A stretch of 64,000 nucleotides of DNA from Oceanobacillus zhaokaii (GCF_003352005.1 NZ_CP024848.1:3853001-3917000), one strand, 5' to 3'. Counted from the stretch's first letter, positions 28,717-37,474 are shown. The notes: a model not told the origin generated them from the sequence alone. Translations and numbers: made by a program.

Positions 28717-29818
28717 CCTTGTCCCCACCTTTCACCTGACGGACACTGTCCAGCTTCGATTGAAACGTTACATAATGTGGCAGCTTCAAGTGCGAAATAA
28801 AGCCTGTCGACTCAACAGAATCGATGTGCAGCAGGACAAATTCCTCATCATGTGTAGGAAATTCCGCTTCCGGATGCTCTAAACATTGGTCTAAGATGCT
28901 CATCGCAATTGCCTTTGTTTCATTTTGGCCATAACAAATGCCATAGCCAATTTCAAATTCAAGCTCCGATTCATTCTGTTCGTTTTTCACGGTGACAGGA
29001 ACAAAGGATTCTACCTCAGTCACTCTAATTTCACCGATATAAAATTCATTTTCCTCGTCTTGCTCCATTTCATTTGGATGTGCGACATATATCGGCAAAT
29101 TGCCAACACGAACTTCCCCAACATTCGGGTGGACTTGTCCATATCCTCGAAGTGATGCATAACCTAATGAAGTGACAGCACCTGTTTGTCCACGTGTCAA
29201 TACTTGTAATTTCGCACTTCTTGATGCTGGAAATTGTAAACTCTGTTTTGTAATATCATCTGGGTCTGTATTATTTTTCTCATACTTTTCAAAAAGGCCT
29301 TCTTCACGCAAATAGTCGACTACTTTTGGAAAATACTGCACTTCATTCTGTGCTCGGGTTGCAGCTAATTTATCCTTATAATCTCGTAACCATTGCTCGT
29401 TATCGCTTTGATCCTCATCAATTAATTGAAAATCAAGTAAACGATGGGTATAGTCACGAGTAGCACCGAGCAGCTGTCCACCGGGAATATCTTTAAAACT
29501 CGCAGAAATACGGCGTTCCACTAACATCGATTCTGCTTCAACTGTTTGACTATAATAAAGTCTAGGAAGCGTAGAACGATGCGCACGCATTAAGAATACT
29601 GCCTCCTCCATGCTGCCTTCCGCTTGCTTAATTGCAAGTGCTGCTAAATATGGGGAATACAAGCTGCTCTCTGACATCACTTGATCGATCATTGCTTTCA
29701 TTGTTGCTAATATTGTGTTGACCTCTAGTATTTCTTCATCCTTTAATCGCTCGTACTTCAATCGTTCAATCGAAGCTTCGATAGCTTTCGTACCACCCTT
29801 TACCGCAACATAACCCAT
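28706..29818 (-). CDS. phnI: C-P lyase core subunit PhnI
   Basis: A 370-residue subunit of the PhnGHIJ core that, with ATP, attaches the phosphonate to ribose while releasing adenine. The start MGYVAVKGGTKAIEASIERL is typical of PhnI. ATG 29818 shares one base with the phnH stop codon, and the 3' end overlaps phnJ, showing tight coupling in the operon. Confidence 0.95.
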   Translation of the reverse strand: MGYVAVKGGTKAIEASIERLKYERLKDEEILEVNTILATMKAMIDQVMSESSLYSPYLAALAIKQAEGSMEEAVFLMRAHRSTLPRLYYSQTVEAESMLVERRISASFKDIPGGQLLGATRDYTHRLLDFQLIDEDQSDNEQWLRDYKDKLAATRAQNEVQYFPKVVDYLREEGLFEKYEKNNTDPDDITKQSLQFPASRSAKLQVLTRGQTGAVTSLGYASLRGYGQVHPNVGEVRVGNLPIYVAHPNEMEQDEENEFYIGEIRVTEVESFVPVTVKNEQNESELEFEIGYGICYGQNETKAIAMSILDQCLEHPEAEFPTHDEEFVLLHIDSVESTGFISHLKLPHYVTFQSKLDSVRQVKGGDKDEN

Positions 29819-30414
29819 TATTTCACCTCCAGTATTTCCACAGAAGTTGTGCGAGGCACACAGGCCAACTGTGCTTTTTCATCTATAAAAATGAGGTCAA
29901 TCCCCAATGGATATTCCTTCGTGCGCTCATTTCTTGCTTGCCATATTTCCTGTGTTAGTCCCACTTGAAGCTCGGTATGGTGTTTTATACCTGGGCCCGT
30001 TAATGTAAGCTCTGCCTCATTCGCTATCAGCGGACACTCGATTATCCATGTTGCAGAAGCTTGCGGGTCAATTAAATTTCCAATCTTACAATACTCCATA
30101 GCCTGTATGATTGTTGATTCTGTATCATCATGTAATACAATGACAAAGTCTGCTTCTGTAATTGGTGCATATTTTGCCAGAGTATATTCCGAAATTTTTT
30201 CAATTAATTCTTGATTTTTCTCGGAAAGAATATGAAACGTAACCTCAGCATCCAGCAATGTCATGACACTTAGAAATGTTGCTTGATAGCAGGGAAGCTT
30301 ATATACTATCCGCTCTGCAATCTCATGAATTGATGAAATCGTACCTGGCCGTGACATACTATGTAATAATTTCCGGTATACATGCTGCGTATCATGTACT
30401 TGATCAATCGCCAT
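29818..30414 (-). CDS. phnH: C-P lyase core subunit PhnH
   Basis: A 198-residue core-complex subunit. The start MAIDQVHDTQHVYRKLLHSM followed by SRPGTISS is a family signature, and LIDPQASATWIIEC and LTGPGIKHH are also typical. GAGAGGAG precedes ATG 30414. It lies 23 bp after phnG. Confidence 0.94.
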   Translation of the reverse strand: MAIDQVHDTQHVYRKLLHSMSRPGTISSIHEIAERIVYKLPCYQATFLSVMTLLDAEVTFHILSEKNQELIEKISEYTLAKYAPITEADFVIVLHDDTESTIIQAMEYCKIGNLIDPQASATWIIECPLIANEAELTLTGPGIKHHTELQVGLTQEIWQARNERTKEYPLGIDLIFIDEKAQLACVPRTTSVEILEVK

Positions 30415-30437
30415 GCTATTGCTCCTCTCTGTCTAAT

Positions 30438-30863
30438 TTAAACATCCATCGTTTCAAAATTGACCTTGGTTTCAAATAAATCTGCCTGCTCTTTCGCGCG
30501 CCGGCTCATTATCTGCTGCTCTGCTCTCTGCAACTGTGGATTCCATTCCTCTACCTCAGGCAGGTTTGCTTTATATGCCGCGTCAATAATCGCTAAATGC
30601 TTTGCAAGCTCATCCTGCATTCCCACTACAATCCCTATGCCAATTTGATTATTTATCTCAACCTTTGCCTCGGTAACAAGTACTTCACCAATATAGAAAA
30701 GGGAATTCTTTGCTGATTCGCGCATCTTAATCATCGTCAATCCATACTGCGGAGCAACAATTTCCTGACATTCATGGTTCTGAGTAATCATTTCTGCAAA
30801 ACTTCTAGCTAAACTAGAGTCACTTTGAATAAGAATCTCTGTTCTTCTTCGTCTCTTCATCAT
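30438..30863 (-). CDS. phnG: C-P lyase core subunit PhnG
   Basis: A 141-residue subunit, first structural gene of the lyase operon. Motifs such as PQYGLTMIKMRESA and FYIGEVLVTEAKVEI are typical of PhnG. Two ATG codons in a row (30863, 30860) follow the good ribosome site GAAGGAGGGTG; either could start. The promoter and a long inverted repeat lie upstream. Confidence 0.93.
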   Translation of the reverse strand: MMKRRRRTEILIQSDSSLARSFAEMITQNHECQEIVAPQYGLTMIKMRESAKNSLFYIGEVLVTEAKVEINNQIGIGIVVGMQDELAKHLAIIDAAYKANLPEVEEWNPQLQRAEQQIMSRRAKEQADLFETKVNFETMDV

Positions 30864-30927
30864 TCAGGTGCACCCTCCTTCTTTAGAAAAATTGACATTC
30901 GGCGAATTGCCTTAGTTGTACATACTC

Positions 30928-31012
30928 GTTAAGCTAGTTTTCTTATCTGTCAAAACTAGCTTAACTTGTCGCCAAGTGCTTGTGTATTAAGAAAAGGTAA
31001 AGTATATGTAAA
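30928..31012 (-). promoter_or_regulatory. phn operon promoter and leader inverted repeat
   Basis: Promoter on the minus strand: TTTACA (31012-31007) and TAATAC (30989-30984) with a 17-bp spacer. Downstream, in the transcribed leader, is a perfect inverted repeat with 14-bp arms, GTTAAGCTAGTTTT and AAAACTAGCTTAAC (30928-30965), around a 10-base loop. It has no T run, so an operator for the GntR regulator or a regulatory RNA hairpin is more likely than a terminator. Confidence 0.65.
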
Positions 31013-31033
31013 GGGAATTAATAAAGGGTAAAT

Positions 31034-31080
31034 AAAAAAACAGATAAGCAAACCCATTTGCAGGGTATCTTATCTGTTCA
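31034..31080 (-). terminator. Terminator of the GntR regulator gene
   Basis: Read on the minus strand, arms AACAGATAAG and CTTATCTGTT with inner pairing TACCC/GGGTT are followed by TTTTTT. The first arm contains the stop codon. It separates the regulator from the phnG promoter. Confidence 0.8.
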
Positions 31081-31794
31081 ATCCATCGTTATATCATATT
31101 TAAATTTATCACTACGGTATAAAATTTTCGTATGCTCTAATATTTGCTTTGATTCTGCATCAATACAATCACTTTCAACTTTAATAAGTGGCACCATGCT
31201 TTTACAGGAAAGCAGCCGCTGTTCCTTCGAGGTTGGAAAAGTTATACTTAGCATGGTTTGGCGGCTCGAAAATTCCTTAAATCCCTGCTTTCGGTAATAG
31301 GAAAACATTGATTGAATCGCTGGTCCTTCTTCCTCAATCTTTGGGAAGCTGGATTCACTTACATATGAATTGTGGATTGCGATTGGTTCACCATTGATAA
31401 CCCGCAATCTCCCAATTTTAAAAACAGCTTCTCCTCTAGCTGTACCTAAGATCCGATAAACTTCAGCGTCATAATCGATTTTTTCACAGTAAATGTTACT
31501 TGTTTTTAATTCAAAGCCTAATTGGTTCATTTTTTCTGTAAAACTTATTTTCCCTGTCAAACTCAATTGAATCGGGATTGCGGCTTCTTTTACATATCGG
31601 CCCTTCCCTTGCTTGGAATAAATATATCCACGTTCCTCTAATTTTAATAACGCGTGCCGCACTGTCATCCTTGGAACTCTGTATTTATCTGCTAGTTCAT
31701 TTTCAGAAGGCAGCTTTTCCCCTGTCCCTATCTCTCCTTTTACAATTTTATCCATTATGTCATCGGTGATTTGATTTTCCTTATCTATTGAAAT
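31078..31794 (-). CDS. GntR/HutC-family regulator (PhnF-like), probable ATT start
   Basis: A repressor with an N-terminal winged helix (PSENELADKYRVPRMTVRHALLKLEERGYI) and a C-terminal UTRA effector domain, the architecture of PhnF. From ATG 31755 the protein is 225 residues but lacks the first helix that the family needs. In frame upstream, the sequence ISIDKENQITDDI restores that helix, begins at ATT 31794, and has AAGGGGG seven bases before it; no ATG, GTG or TTG lies in this stretch before a stop. An ATT start is therefore proposed; the cautious alternative is 31755. It lies directly upstream of phnGHIJKML and is the likely local regulator. Confidence 0.8.
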   Translation of the reverse strand: MSIDKENQITDDIMDKIVKGEIGTGEKLPSENELADKYRVPRMTVRHALLKLEERGYIYSKQGKGRYVKEAAIPIQLSLTGKISFTEKMNQLGFELKTSNIYCEKIDYDAEVYRILGTARGEAVFKIGRLRVINGEPIAIHNSYVSESSFPKIEEEGPAIQSMFSYYRKQGFKEFSSRQTMLSITFPTSKEQRLLSCKSMVPLIKVESDCIDAESKQILEHTKILYRSDKFKYDITMD

Positions 31795-31992
31795 AATATG
31801 GCCCCCTTAACTGAAAGCTTTCTTTGCCTTTTATAACTCTGCACTCCTATCTACATTATAGTAGAAATCCCCTTAAACTAGGAAATCCATTTTTATTCTT
31901 ATTTTAATTTATTTAAATCTAAAACTACAGACTGATTTGTTATTGTTTGTCGCCATTGATATAAACCGTGAACTAATTTAAGATGTCAAATG

Positions 31993-32132
31993 CTCTTGGG
32001 CCAGTCGCTCCGAAAATACACTTCGCTTTCCGCGGGGGGCTGGTGAGCCTTCTTGTGCTGTCGCACTTCGAAGTCTCACCGATGCGCTTCCTCCCGCAGG
32101 AGTCTTCGTGTATTTTCTCCGCTGGGATTGCG
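31993..32132. repeat. Palindromic intergenic repeat, copy 3
   Basis: Starts GCTCTTGGGCCAGTCGCTCC and ends CGTGTATTTTCTCCGCTGGG. The core carries a nested inverted repeat, GACTTCGAAGTGCGA-like, shared with copy 6. The flanks are also similar to copy 4 (ATATAAA before, CAACATTG after), so the element may span about 240 bp and explains most of the gap 31795-32378. Confidence 0.85.
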
Positions 32133-32378
32133 AGTAAAAATTATTTTCTATCCTATATTAGATAGAGTCGCATTTTCCTCTTTCATGGCTGTGATTGTAG
32201 CGGAAATCAACATTGTGCTTAGTTCGCAGTTTGTATAAACAGCGAATTATCATCCACAATCGCAGATAAGAAACTATAAAATTTCCCACTAATAAGCACT
32301 CCCAAAAAGGAAATACATCTTTTAAAACGAATGATATACAATAAGAAATAATATTTCACAAAGATAGGAGCTGCGAAA

Positions 32379-32825
32379 ATGAATCGATTAAATTTAATAA
32401 CATTAGGTGTAAGAGACATGGTAGAATCACTTAAGTTTTACCGCGATGGGCTTGGGTTTGAGGTTGTTGTTCATGGAGAAGAAACGAACCCAGATGTGAT
32501 TTTCTTTAATAATGGTGGTACAAAAATTTCACTGTTTCCGATTGAAAATCTTGCTAAAGATATTAATGATGAAAATCCACCAGCAGCATCTGAAGGATTT
32601 AGTAGAATCGCGCTTGCATATAATGGCAAGTCGAAGGAAGAAGTCGATGAAGTGTTTTCTTTAGCAGAAAAAGCTGGTGCTAAAATCGTTAAGAAGCCCC
32701 AAACCGTGTTCTGGGGCGGCTATAGTGGATACTTTCAAGATCCTAATGGGTTTTACTGGGAAGTAGCATACGGAGAAGATTGGGCATTCGATGAAAATGA
32801 CATGCTAATTGTAAGTAAAAATTAA
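32379..32825 (+). CDS. VOC-superfamily (glyoxalase/bleomycin-resistance fold) protein
   Basis: A 148-residue single-gene protein with two beta-alpha-beta-beta-beta units: MNRLNLITLGVRDMVESLKFYRDGL opens the first and YSGYFQDPNGFYWEVAY closes the second. Such proteins are metal enzymes or binding proteins for small molecules; the substrate is unknown. Ribosome site ATAGGAGC precedes ATG 32379. Confidence 0.85.
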   Translation: MNRLNLITLGVRDMVESLKFYRDGLGFEVVVHGEETNPDVIFFNNGGTKISLFPIENLAKDINDENPPAASEGFSRIALAYNGKSKEEVDEVFSLAEKAGAKIVKKPQTVFWGGYSGYFQDPNGFYWEVAYGEDWAFDENDMLIVSKN

Positions 32826-32894
32826 TCCGCTTTAAAGTGGCATTGCTAGGCACCTATCATATATATGAAGTAAACGACGTTACGAGGTGATACG

Positions 32895-33230
32895 ATGGCA
32901 CTTTGGATTGATATTTCAGTAGGTAATCATCAACTAAAGCTTTACGATGCAAGTACACTGCTTAAGACATATCCAATTGGAGTAGGAAAAATACTGACAC
33001 CTACACCAAAAGGAAATTATATCATTGTTAACAAAGAGGAAAATCCCGGTGGACCTTTTGGTGTTTTATGGATGGGTTTATCTAAGCCTCATTACGGAAT
33101 ACATGGCACAAATGATCCTTCATCAATCGGCAAGTCTGTTTCACATGGCTGTATTCGGATGCATAACGAGGATGTAGTGGAGTTATCCAATATGGTTCCT
33201 CTTGGCACGAATGTCTATATTCACCCTTAA
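32895..33230 (+). CDS. Minimal L,D-transpeptidase (YkuD domain) without signal peptide
   Basis: A 111-residue protein that is only a YkuD catalytic domain. The catalytic motif is HGTND ... SHGCIRM, with the nucleophilic cysteine in SHGC; these enzymes form 3-3 cross-links in peptidoglycan or attach proteins to it. Unlike most family members it has no signal peptide, membrane segment or LysM domain, so how it reaches the wall is unclear. A good ribosome site (GAGGTG) precedes ATG 32895, and no upstream in-frame extension is seen. Confidence 0.88.
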   Translation: MALWIDISVGNHQLKLYDASTLLKTYPIGVGKILTPTPKGNYIIVNKEENPGGPFGVLWMGLSKPHYGIHGTNDPSSIGKSVSHGCIRMHNEDVVELSNMVPLGTNVYIHP

Positions 33231-33252
33231 TAATATTTTTATGGTAGGTTGA

Positions 33253-33293
33253 AACAGGCGAACGGCTTAGATGCTGTTCGCCTGTCAATCTTT
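33253..33293 (+). terminator. Probable terminator of the L,D-transpeptidase gene
   Basis: Arms AACAGGCGAACGGC and GCTGTTCGCCTGT around TTAGAT, followed by a weak T-rich stretch. The rest of the gap to 33574 is AT-rich without genes. Confidence 0.55.
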
Positions 33294-33574
33294 ATAGATT
33301 ACAGCTTCACATGTTAATGTTAATTTCCCAACATTAAACTGATCTTGATAAAGATTATTAGGCAAAATTTTATTTTATAACCCTACTACTTTTAAACTAG
33401 CATGAGCTAAAACCAATCTTCAAATAATGATAGGATACCTAGCACTTTAAGCAGTATAGGGAAATAGTAATATAAATTGTTCGATTTATTAAAAAACTTT
33501 TACATCCATGTAATCTAGCGTTAAAGAACATGGATTATAATGAAAGGGTACCAAAAATGTTAGGAGAGGTGATC

Positions 33575-33793
33575 ATGTTGAAATTGAAAAAATTAACATT
33601 TGCAACAATGGGGGCAATCCTTTCTACAGGTCTATTGTTTGGATGTGCTGCTGACGAAGAAGATCCTGCAACAGAGGATCCTGCAACTGAAGAACCAGCA
33701 TCAGGAGAACCAACAGAAGAACAAGATACAGACGATGGTGCAGAAGAAGAAGTACCTGAAGATGGTGCAGAAGAAGAAGGTACTGAAGGTTAA
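33575..33793 (+). CDS. Very acidic mini-lipoprotein
   Basis: A 72-residue protein, not recognised. Residues 1-22 form a lipoprotein signal peptide (MLKLKKLTFATMGAILSTGL then LFGC). The mature ~51 residues are almost only Glu, Asp, Ala, Thr, Pro and Gly, with two internal repeats (DPATEDPATEEPA and DDGAEEEVPEDGAEEEGTEG) and no basic residue. It should be an unstructured, strongly negative tail anchored outside the membrane. The open frame extends 45 bases upstream, but GGAGAGGTG before ATG 33575 decides the start. A strong terminator follows. Confidence 0.75.
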   Translation: MLKLKKLTFATMGAILSTGLLFGCAADEEDPATEDPATEEPASGEPTEEQDTDDGAEEEVPEDGAEEEGTEG

Positions 33794-33816
33794 TTATTAT
33801 TACTTACGAATTAGGA

Positions 33817-33845
33817 AGCCTCCACTAATAAATGTGGAGGCTTTA
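33817..33845 (+). terminator. Terminator of the mini-lipoprotein gene
   Basis: Arms AGCCTCCAC and GTGGAGGCT with an 8-base loop, followed by TTTAAT. Confidence 0.75.
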
Positions 33846-33896
33846 ATAATGGACAATCTCTCTAAATGAGCTAGGGAAGGATCAGACGTATCTTCA

Positions 33897-35258
33897 TTAA
33901 TTAATCAATGCCTGCAACGGTGCAGCAATTCTTCCACCGCGTTTAATAAATTTTTCCGAGCTATATGGGTTTACACCCATAACAGGAGCACGACCTAGAA
34001 GTCCACCAAACTCTACCATTTCCCCTTCTCCCTTACCGGGAACGGGAATAACTCGCACAGCAGTTGTTTTTTTATTAATCATACCAATCGCCGCTTCGTC
34101 CGCTATAATACCAGACAAAGTCGCAGGTGTAACATCACCAGTAAGTGCGATCATGTCCAGGCCGACTGAACAGACACAGGTCATTGCTTCTAATTTCGGG
34201 AGAGTTAAGGAGTTATCCATAATCCCGCGGATCATGCCGTTATCCTCACTAACAGGGATAAACGCGCCACTAAGTCCACCAACAAATGAACTTGCCATTG
34301 CTCCGCCTTTTTTCACTGCATCATTCATTAATGCCAGCGCTGCAATTGTTCCATGGGTGCCGACACGTTCAAGACCAATCTCTTCCAGTATTTCTGCTAC
34401 ACTATCATTCATTGCATTTGTTGGTGCGAGAGATAAATCAACGATGCCAAATGGAAGCTTTAGTCGTTCGGCAACAACACGACCGATTAATTCCCCTGCT
34501 CTTGTAATCTTAAAGGCTGTCTTCTTAATAATCTCGGATATGTCACTTAGATTAGCATCATCATGCCGTTTCAATGCGCTTAAGACAACACCTGGCCCAC
34601 TAACACCAACATTAATGACAGCCTCCCCTTCACCAGTACCATGGAATGCTCCAGCCATAAATGGATTATCTTCTACTGGATTACAGAAAACTACTAGTTT
34701 TGCACAAGCGAGACCATTTTGATCCTTTGTCCTTTCTGCTGCTTCTTTAATAATCATTCCCATTTTCGCAACGGCATCCATGTTAATCCCTGCTCTCGTT
34801 GTGCCAATTGAAACCGAGGCACATACGCGCTCCGTAACACTTAAAGCCTCTGGCAGGGCATCGAGCAATGTTTCGTCACCCTTTGTCATTCCCTTGTGAA
34901 CGAGTGCAGAATAACCGCCAATAAAATCTACTCCAAGCTTAATAGCAGCTTTATCCAGTGTCTTTGCTATTTCAATAGCTTGTTCCTTGCTAGCATTCCC
35001 TAAAATTTCAGCAATCGGTGTAATCGAAATTCGTTTATTAATAATCGGAATCCCGTATTCTCTTTCTACCGCTTCAGCAACTGCCTTTAATTCCCCTGCG
35101 TAACGAGTGATTTTGTTATAAATGTTTTGATTAAGGTTAGCAAAATCAGCGTCTGCACAATCATGCAGACTAATTCCCATTGTAACGGTACGGATATCCA
35201 GATTCTCCATTTGAATCATTCGGATTGTTTCAATCATTTCATTATGTGCAATCTTCAT
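33897..35258 (-). CDS. UPF0210/DUF711 family protein (PFL-like fold)
   Basis: A 453-residue cytoplasmic protein of the UPF0210 family, which resembles pyruvate formate-lyase in fold but has no known activity. Recognisable segments are [46 protein letters not shown] and the end [12 protein letters not shown]. It lies 18 bp after a small ACT-domain gene, a pairing conserved across many bacteria. A glycine riboswitch cassette reads towards this pair from 36.1 kb, which hints at a glycine-related role. Confidence 0.9.
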   Translation of the reverse strand: MKIAHNEMIETIRMIQMENLDIRTVTMGISLHDCADADFANLNQNIYNKITRYAGELKAVAEAVEREYGIPIINKRISITPIAEILGNASKEQAIEIAKTLDKAAIKLGVDFIGGYSALVHKGMTKGDETLLDALPEALSVTERVCASVSIGTTRAGINMDAVAKMGMIIKEAAERTKDQNGLACAKLVVFCNPVEDNPFMAGAFHGTGEGEAVINVGVSGPGVVLSALKRHDDANLSDISEIIKKTAFKITRAGELIGRVVAERLKLPFGIVDLSLAPTNAMNDSVAEILEEIGLERVGTHGTIAALALMNDAVKKGGAMASSFVGGLSGAFIPVSEDNGMIRGIMDNSLTLPKLEAMTCVCSVGLDMIALTGDVTPATLSGIIADEAAIGMINKKTTAVRVIPVPGKGEGEMVEFGGLLGRAPVMGVNPYSSEKFIKRGGRIAAPLQALIN

Positions 35259-35276
35259 CCCAATTCCCCCTAGTCC

Positions 35277-35552
35277 TTATACACGATGCATTGCTTGGAA
35301 AATTTCTTCAAGCTGAATATTAATTTTTAAACCAAGTGCATCTCCTAAATGATTAAACTGATCCTGCAACTGGTCGAGATCTTCTCTTCCTGCAACATCA
35401 ACAAGCATCATCATCGTAAAGAAGTCTTGGAGAATTGTCTGACTGATATCCAAAATATTAATCTGTTTATCTGCCAATATGTTCGTTACCTTTGCAATAA
35501 TACCTACTTGGTCCTTACCAATTACACTTACAACTGCGTGTCTTTCCCTCAT
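35277..35552 (-). CDS. ACT-domain protein, UPF0237 family
   Basis: A 91-residue protein consisting of one ACT domain (VSVIGKDQVGIIAKVTNILADKQINILDISQ), the fold that binds amino acids and regulates enzymes; it is related to the GcvR group. ATG 35552 is chosen because GAGGTG lies six bases upstream; a GTG nine bases earlier lies on that site. It forms an operon with the UPF0210 gene and probably senses a small ligand for it. Promoter, glycine aptamer and terminator lie 370-590 bp upstream. Confidence 0.9.
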   Translation of the reverse strand: MRERHAVVSVIGKDQVGIIAKVTNILADKQINILDISQTILQDFFTMMMLVDVAGREDLDQLQDQFNHLGDALGLKINIQLEEIFQAMHRV

Positions 35553-35670
35553 CTTGATCACCTCGTATAAGATTTATAAAATAGTTAATTTCTAAACTAT
35601 TGCTGCTCATTCAAGTGAATATTGATATTTCGTAGTTGATATAAAATGCCAACTAGATTAATGTGCTAAG

Positions 35671-35794
35671 GGCTCTTCGGCCAGCCGCTCCAGAAATACA
35701 CTACGCGCACCTTAGGGGAGCTGGTGAGCCTACTCGCGCTATGCGCTTCTTCCCGCAGGAGTCTTCGTGTATTTCTTCCGCTGGGGATTGTGCA
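35671..35794. repeat. Palindromic intergenic repeat, copy 4
   Basis: GGCTCTTCGGCCAGCCGCTC and CAGAAATACACTACGCGC at one side, GTCTTCGTGTATTTCTTCCG at the other. It sits in the leader between the glycine riboswitch and the ACT gene. Confidence 0.85.
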
Positions 35795-35921
35795 AATACC
35801 TATCAATGTTCAGATGGTAAACACGCTAACTATTACCGTTACCGTTGATATTAGCAACATTGCGCTCAATTCACAGAATATATCAATACCAGCACACTAT
35901 ACAAAATGAGCCTAAAACAAA

Positions 35922-36080
35922 AAACGAGATTGGAATCAGTCCAATCTCGGTAGATGCAAGAATAACATACGAAAAATATGTATACGTTACTCTTCCGTCC
36001 TTTTGCCTGAGATTGTGAATCCTTCGGCGCCGCAAATTGCGATCTCTTCAGAAGCTGCTCCCACTATAGTTTTACCCATA
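35922..36080 (-). ncRNA. Glycine riboswitch (single aptamer) with terminator
   Basis: Read on the minus strand the aptamer (about 36070-35985) carries the conserved core GCGCCGAAGG and CTCAGGCAAAAGGACGG. A terminator hairpin CCGAGATTGG/CCAATCTCG followed by TTTTTTG lies at 35951-35921. Only one aptamer is clear. The first downstream gene is the ACT/UPF0210 pair, 370 bp on. Confidence 0.9.
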
Positions 36081-36115
36081 ATGTTCATCGCGTATTTAAT
36101 TAAAAAGATAGGATA

Positions 36116-36144
36116 ATATTAGCAATTAATAACTAAATGGTCAA
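36116..36144 (-). promoter_or_regulatory. Promoter of the glycine riboswitch transcript
   Basis: TTGACC (36144-36139) and TAATAT (36121-36116) with a 17-bp spacer, about 45 bp before the aptamer. Confidence 0.8.
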
Positions 36145-36350
36145 TAGGTGATTCATTTATTGGCTGATTTTTATAAATAGAGAGATTTTTATGAAGTTTG
36201 CCATCATTCGATTTTTCTGCTATTGCAGAGACTGCATCACTCCTATGTGGCTAATGGTCTTCACCTCGACAGTCAGCAGTCATAAAAGAGCTATATTAGA
36301 CGAATAGTGTGAGAACTAATTAAGTAATAGCAAGGAGCTTTTTTAAATAG

Positions 36351-37394
36351 ATGATTAAAGAATGGAATTTACTCAGAGTAATTGCTTGTTTAAGTATTGT
36401 ATTTTTACATAGCACGACATTTACCGTTTGGTCAAAAGGTAATCTTAATCTCGAATATTATCAATTTTTCCGACTTTTATTATGTTTTGCAACACCCACA
36501 TTTATCATTCTGTCTATCATAATCTTGGCCTACAAGTATAATAATAGATTGCCAGATGAATTCTTTAAACGCAGGGCAAAATTAATTTTACTGCCATTCA
36601 TCTCTTTCGCCATAATAGATGCATGGATGGTTAATGCAACGAGCACGGGTGGCATTGATATACCCGAGAAAATATTACTAAATTTAGTAGGGGAATATGA
36701 AGGTTATTTTATTTTAGTTATTTTCCAATTTTATATCATCCATTATCTCGTCGTAAAATTTAAGATATCTGTAGAAAAGTTTTTACCGATTAGTATCCTC
36801 CTAATGGCAACAAGCCTCTATTTTCTATTCAGCAACTATCCTTTCTTTATTCAATACCGTAAAGTCTTTGAAATTTTGTTTATTAGTTGGGTAGGATATT
36901 ATACTGTTGGATTTGTTATTGGTAAACATTATGATGCTATCAGGAAATTCCTGAAGGATTATAAGTGGTATACGATTATCGTACTAGCGTTTTCAGTCTA
37001 TCTTCTTTTCTTATCTTTTGAGGCTGGTAATATCAATGTGCGTTCGAGAAGAATCGATATATTTGCAGTAGCTTTGTCTGCTAGTCTAGTCGTGCTAGCT
37101 TGGGGACAACTGGTACCTAAGTTAAAAATCGTAAATCTTATTAGTAACTATTCTTTAGGTATCTATTTAGTACATTGGCAGGTTATGCGAGTATTGGCTC
37201 CTTTTCTCGCGGAGCATATTCATTCGATGACTTCCATGATACTCTGCTTATTCTTTTCAACTTTAATTATTTCCATGGTTATTATTAAACTAATTTCATT
37301 GCTTCCATTTGGTAAATATATTGTTGGGAATGTTAAACGGAAGTATAATAAAAAGCAATCTACCGTGAAGTTAGGAGAAAGCGCGGTATCCTAA
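36351..37394 (+). CDS. Acyltransferase-3 family membrane protein
   Basis: A 347-residue protein with about ten membrane segments. The first segment carries RVIACLSIVFLHSTTF, with the family histidine, and NYSLGIYLVHW occurs near the end; these are hallmarks of integral-membrane O-acyltransferases such as OatA-like and IcaC-like proteins, which acylate sugars or wall polymers at the surface. The acceptor is unknown and no glycan cluster is adjacent. The ribosome site CAAGGAGC lies 11 bases before ATG 36351. Confidence 0.85.
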   Translation: MIKEWNLLRVIACLSIVFLHSTTFTVWSKGNLNLEYYQFFRLLLCFATPTFIILSIIILAYKYNNRLPDEFFKRRAKLILLPFISFAIIDAWMVNATSTGGIDIPEKILLNLVGEYEGYFILVIFQFYIIHYLVVKFKISVEKFLPISILLMATSLYFLFSNYPFFIQYRKVFEILFISWVGYYTVGFVIGKHYDAIRKFLKDYKWYTIIVLAFSVYLLFLSFEAGNINVRSRRIDIFAVALSASLVVLAWGQLVPKLKIVNLISNYSLGIYLVHWQVMRVLAPFLAEHIHSMTSMILCLFFSTLIISMVIIKLISLLPFGKYIVGNVKRKYNKKQSTVKLGESAVS

Positions 37395-37474
37395 TTGAAA
37401 AGCCGAGGTAAATACAAAGACGCAGCAACTTGTGCTGATAATTACATGATTCCTTTCACAATTAAAAGCCCTAG

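Noticed and set aside
34153..34722. A 189-codon open frame on the plus strand
   Set aside because: It is the antisense shadow of the UPF0210 gene, whose family match is clear.
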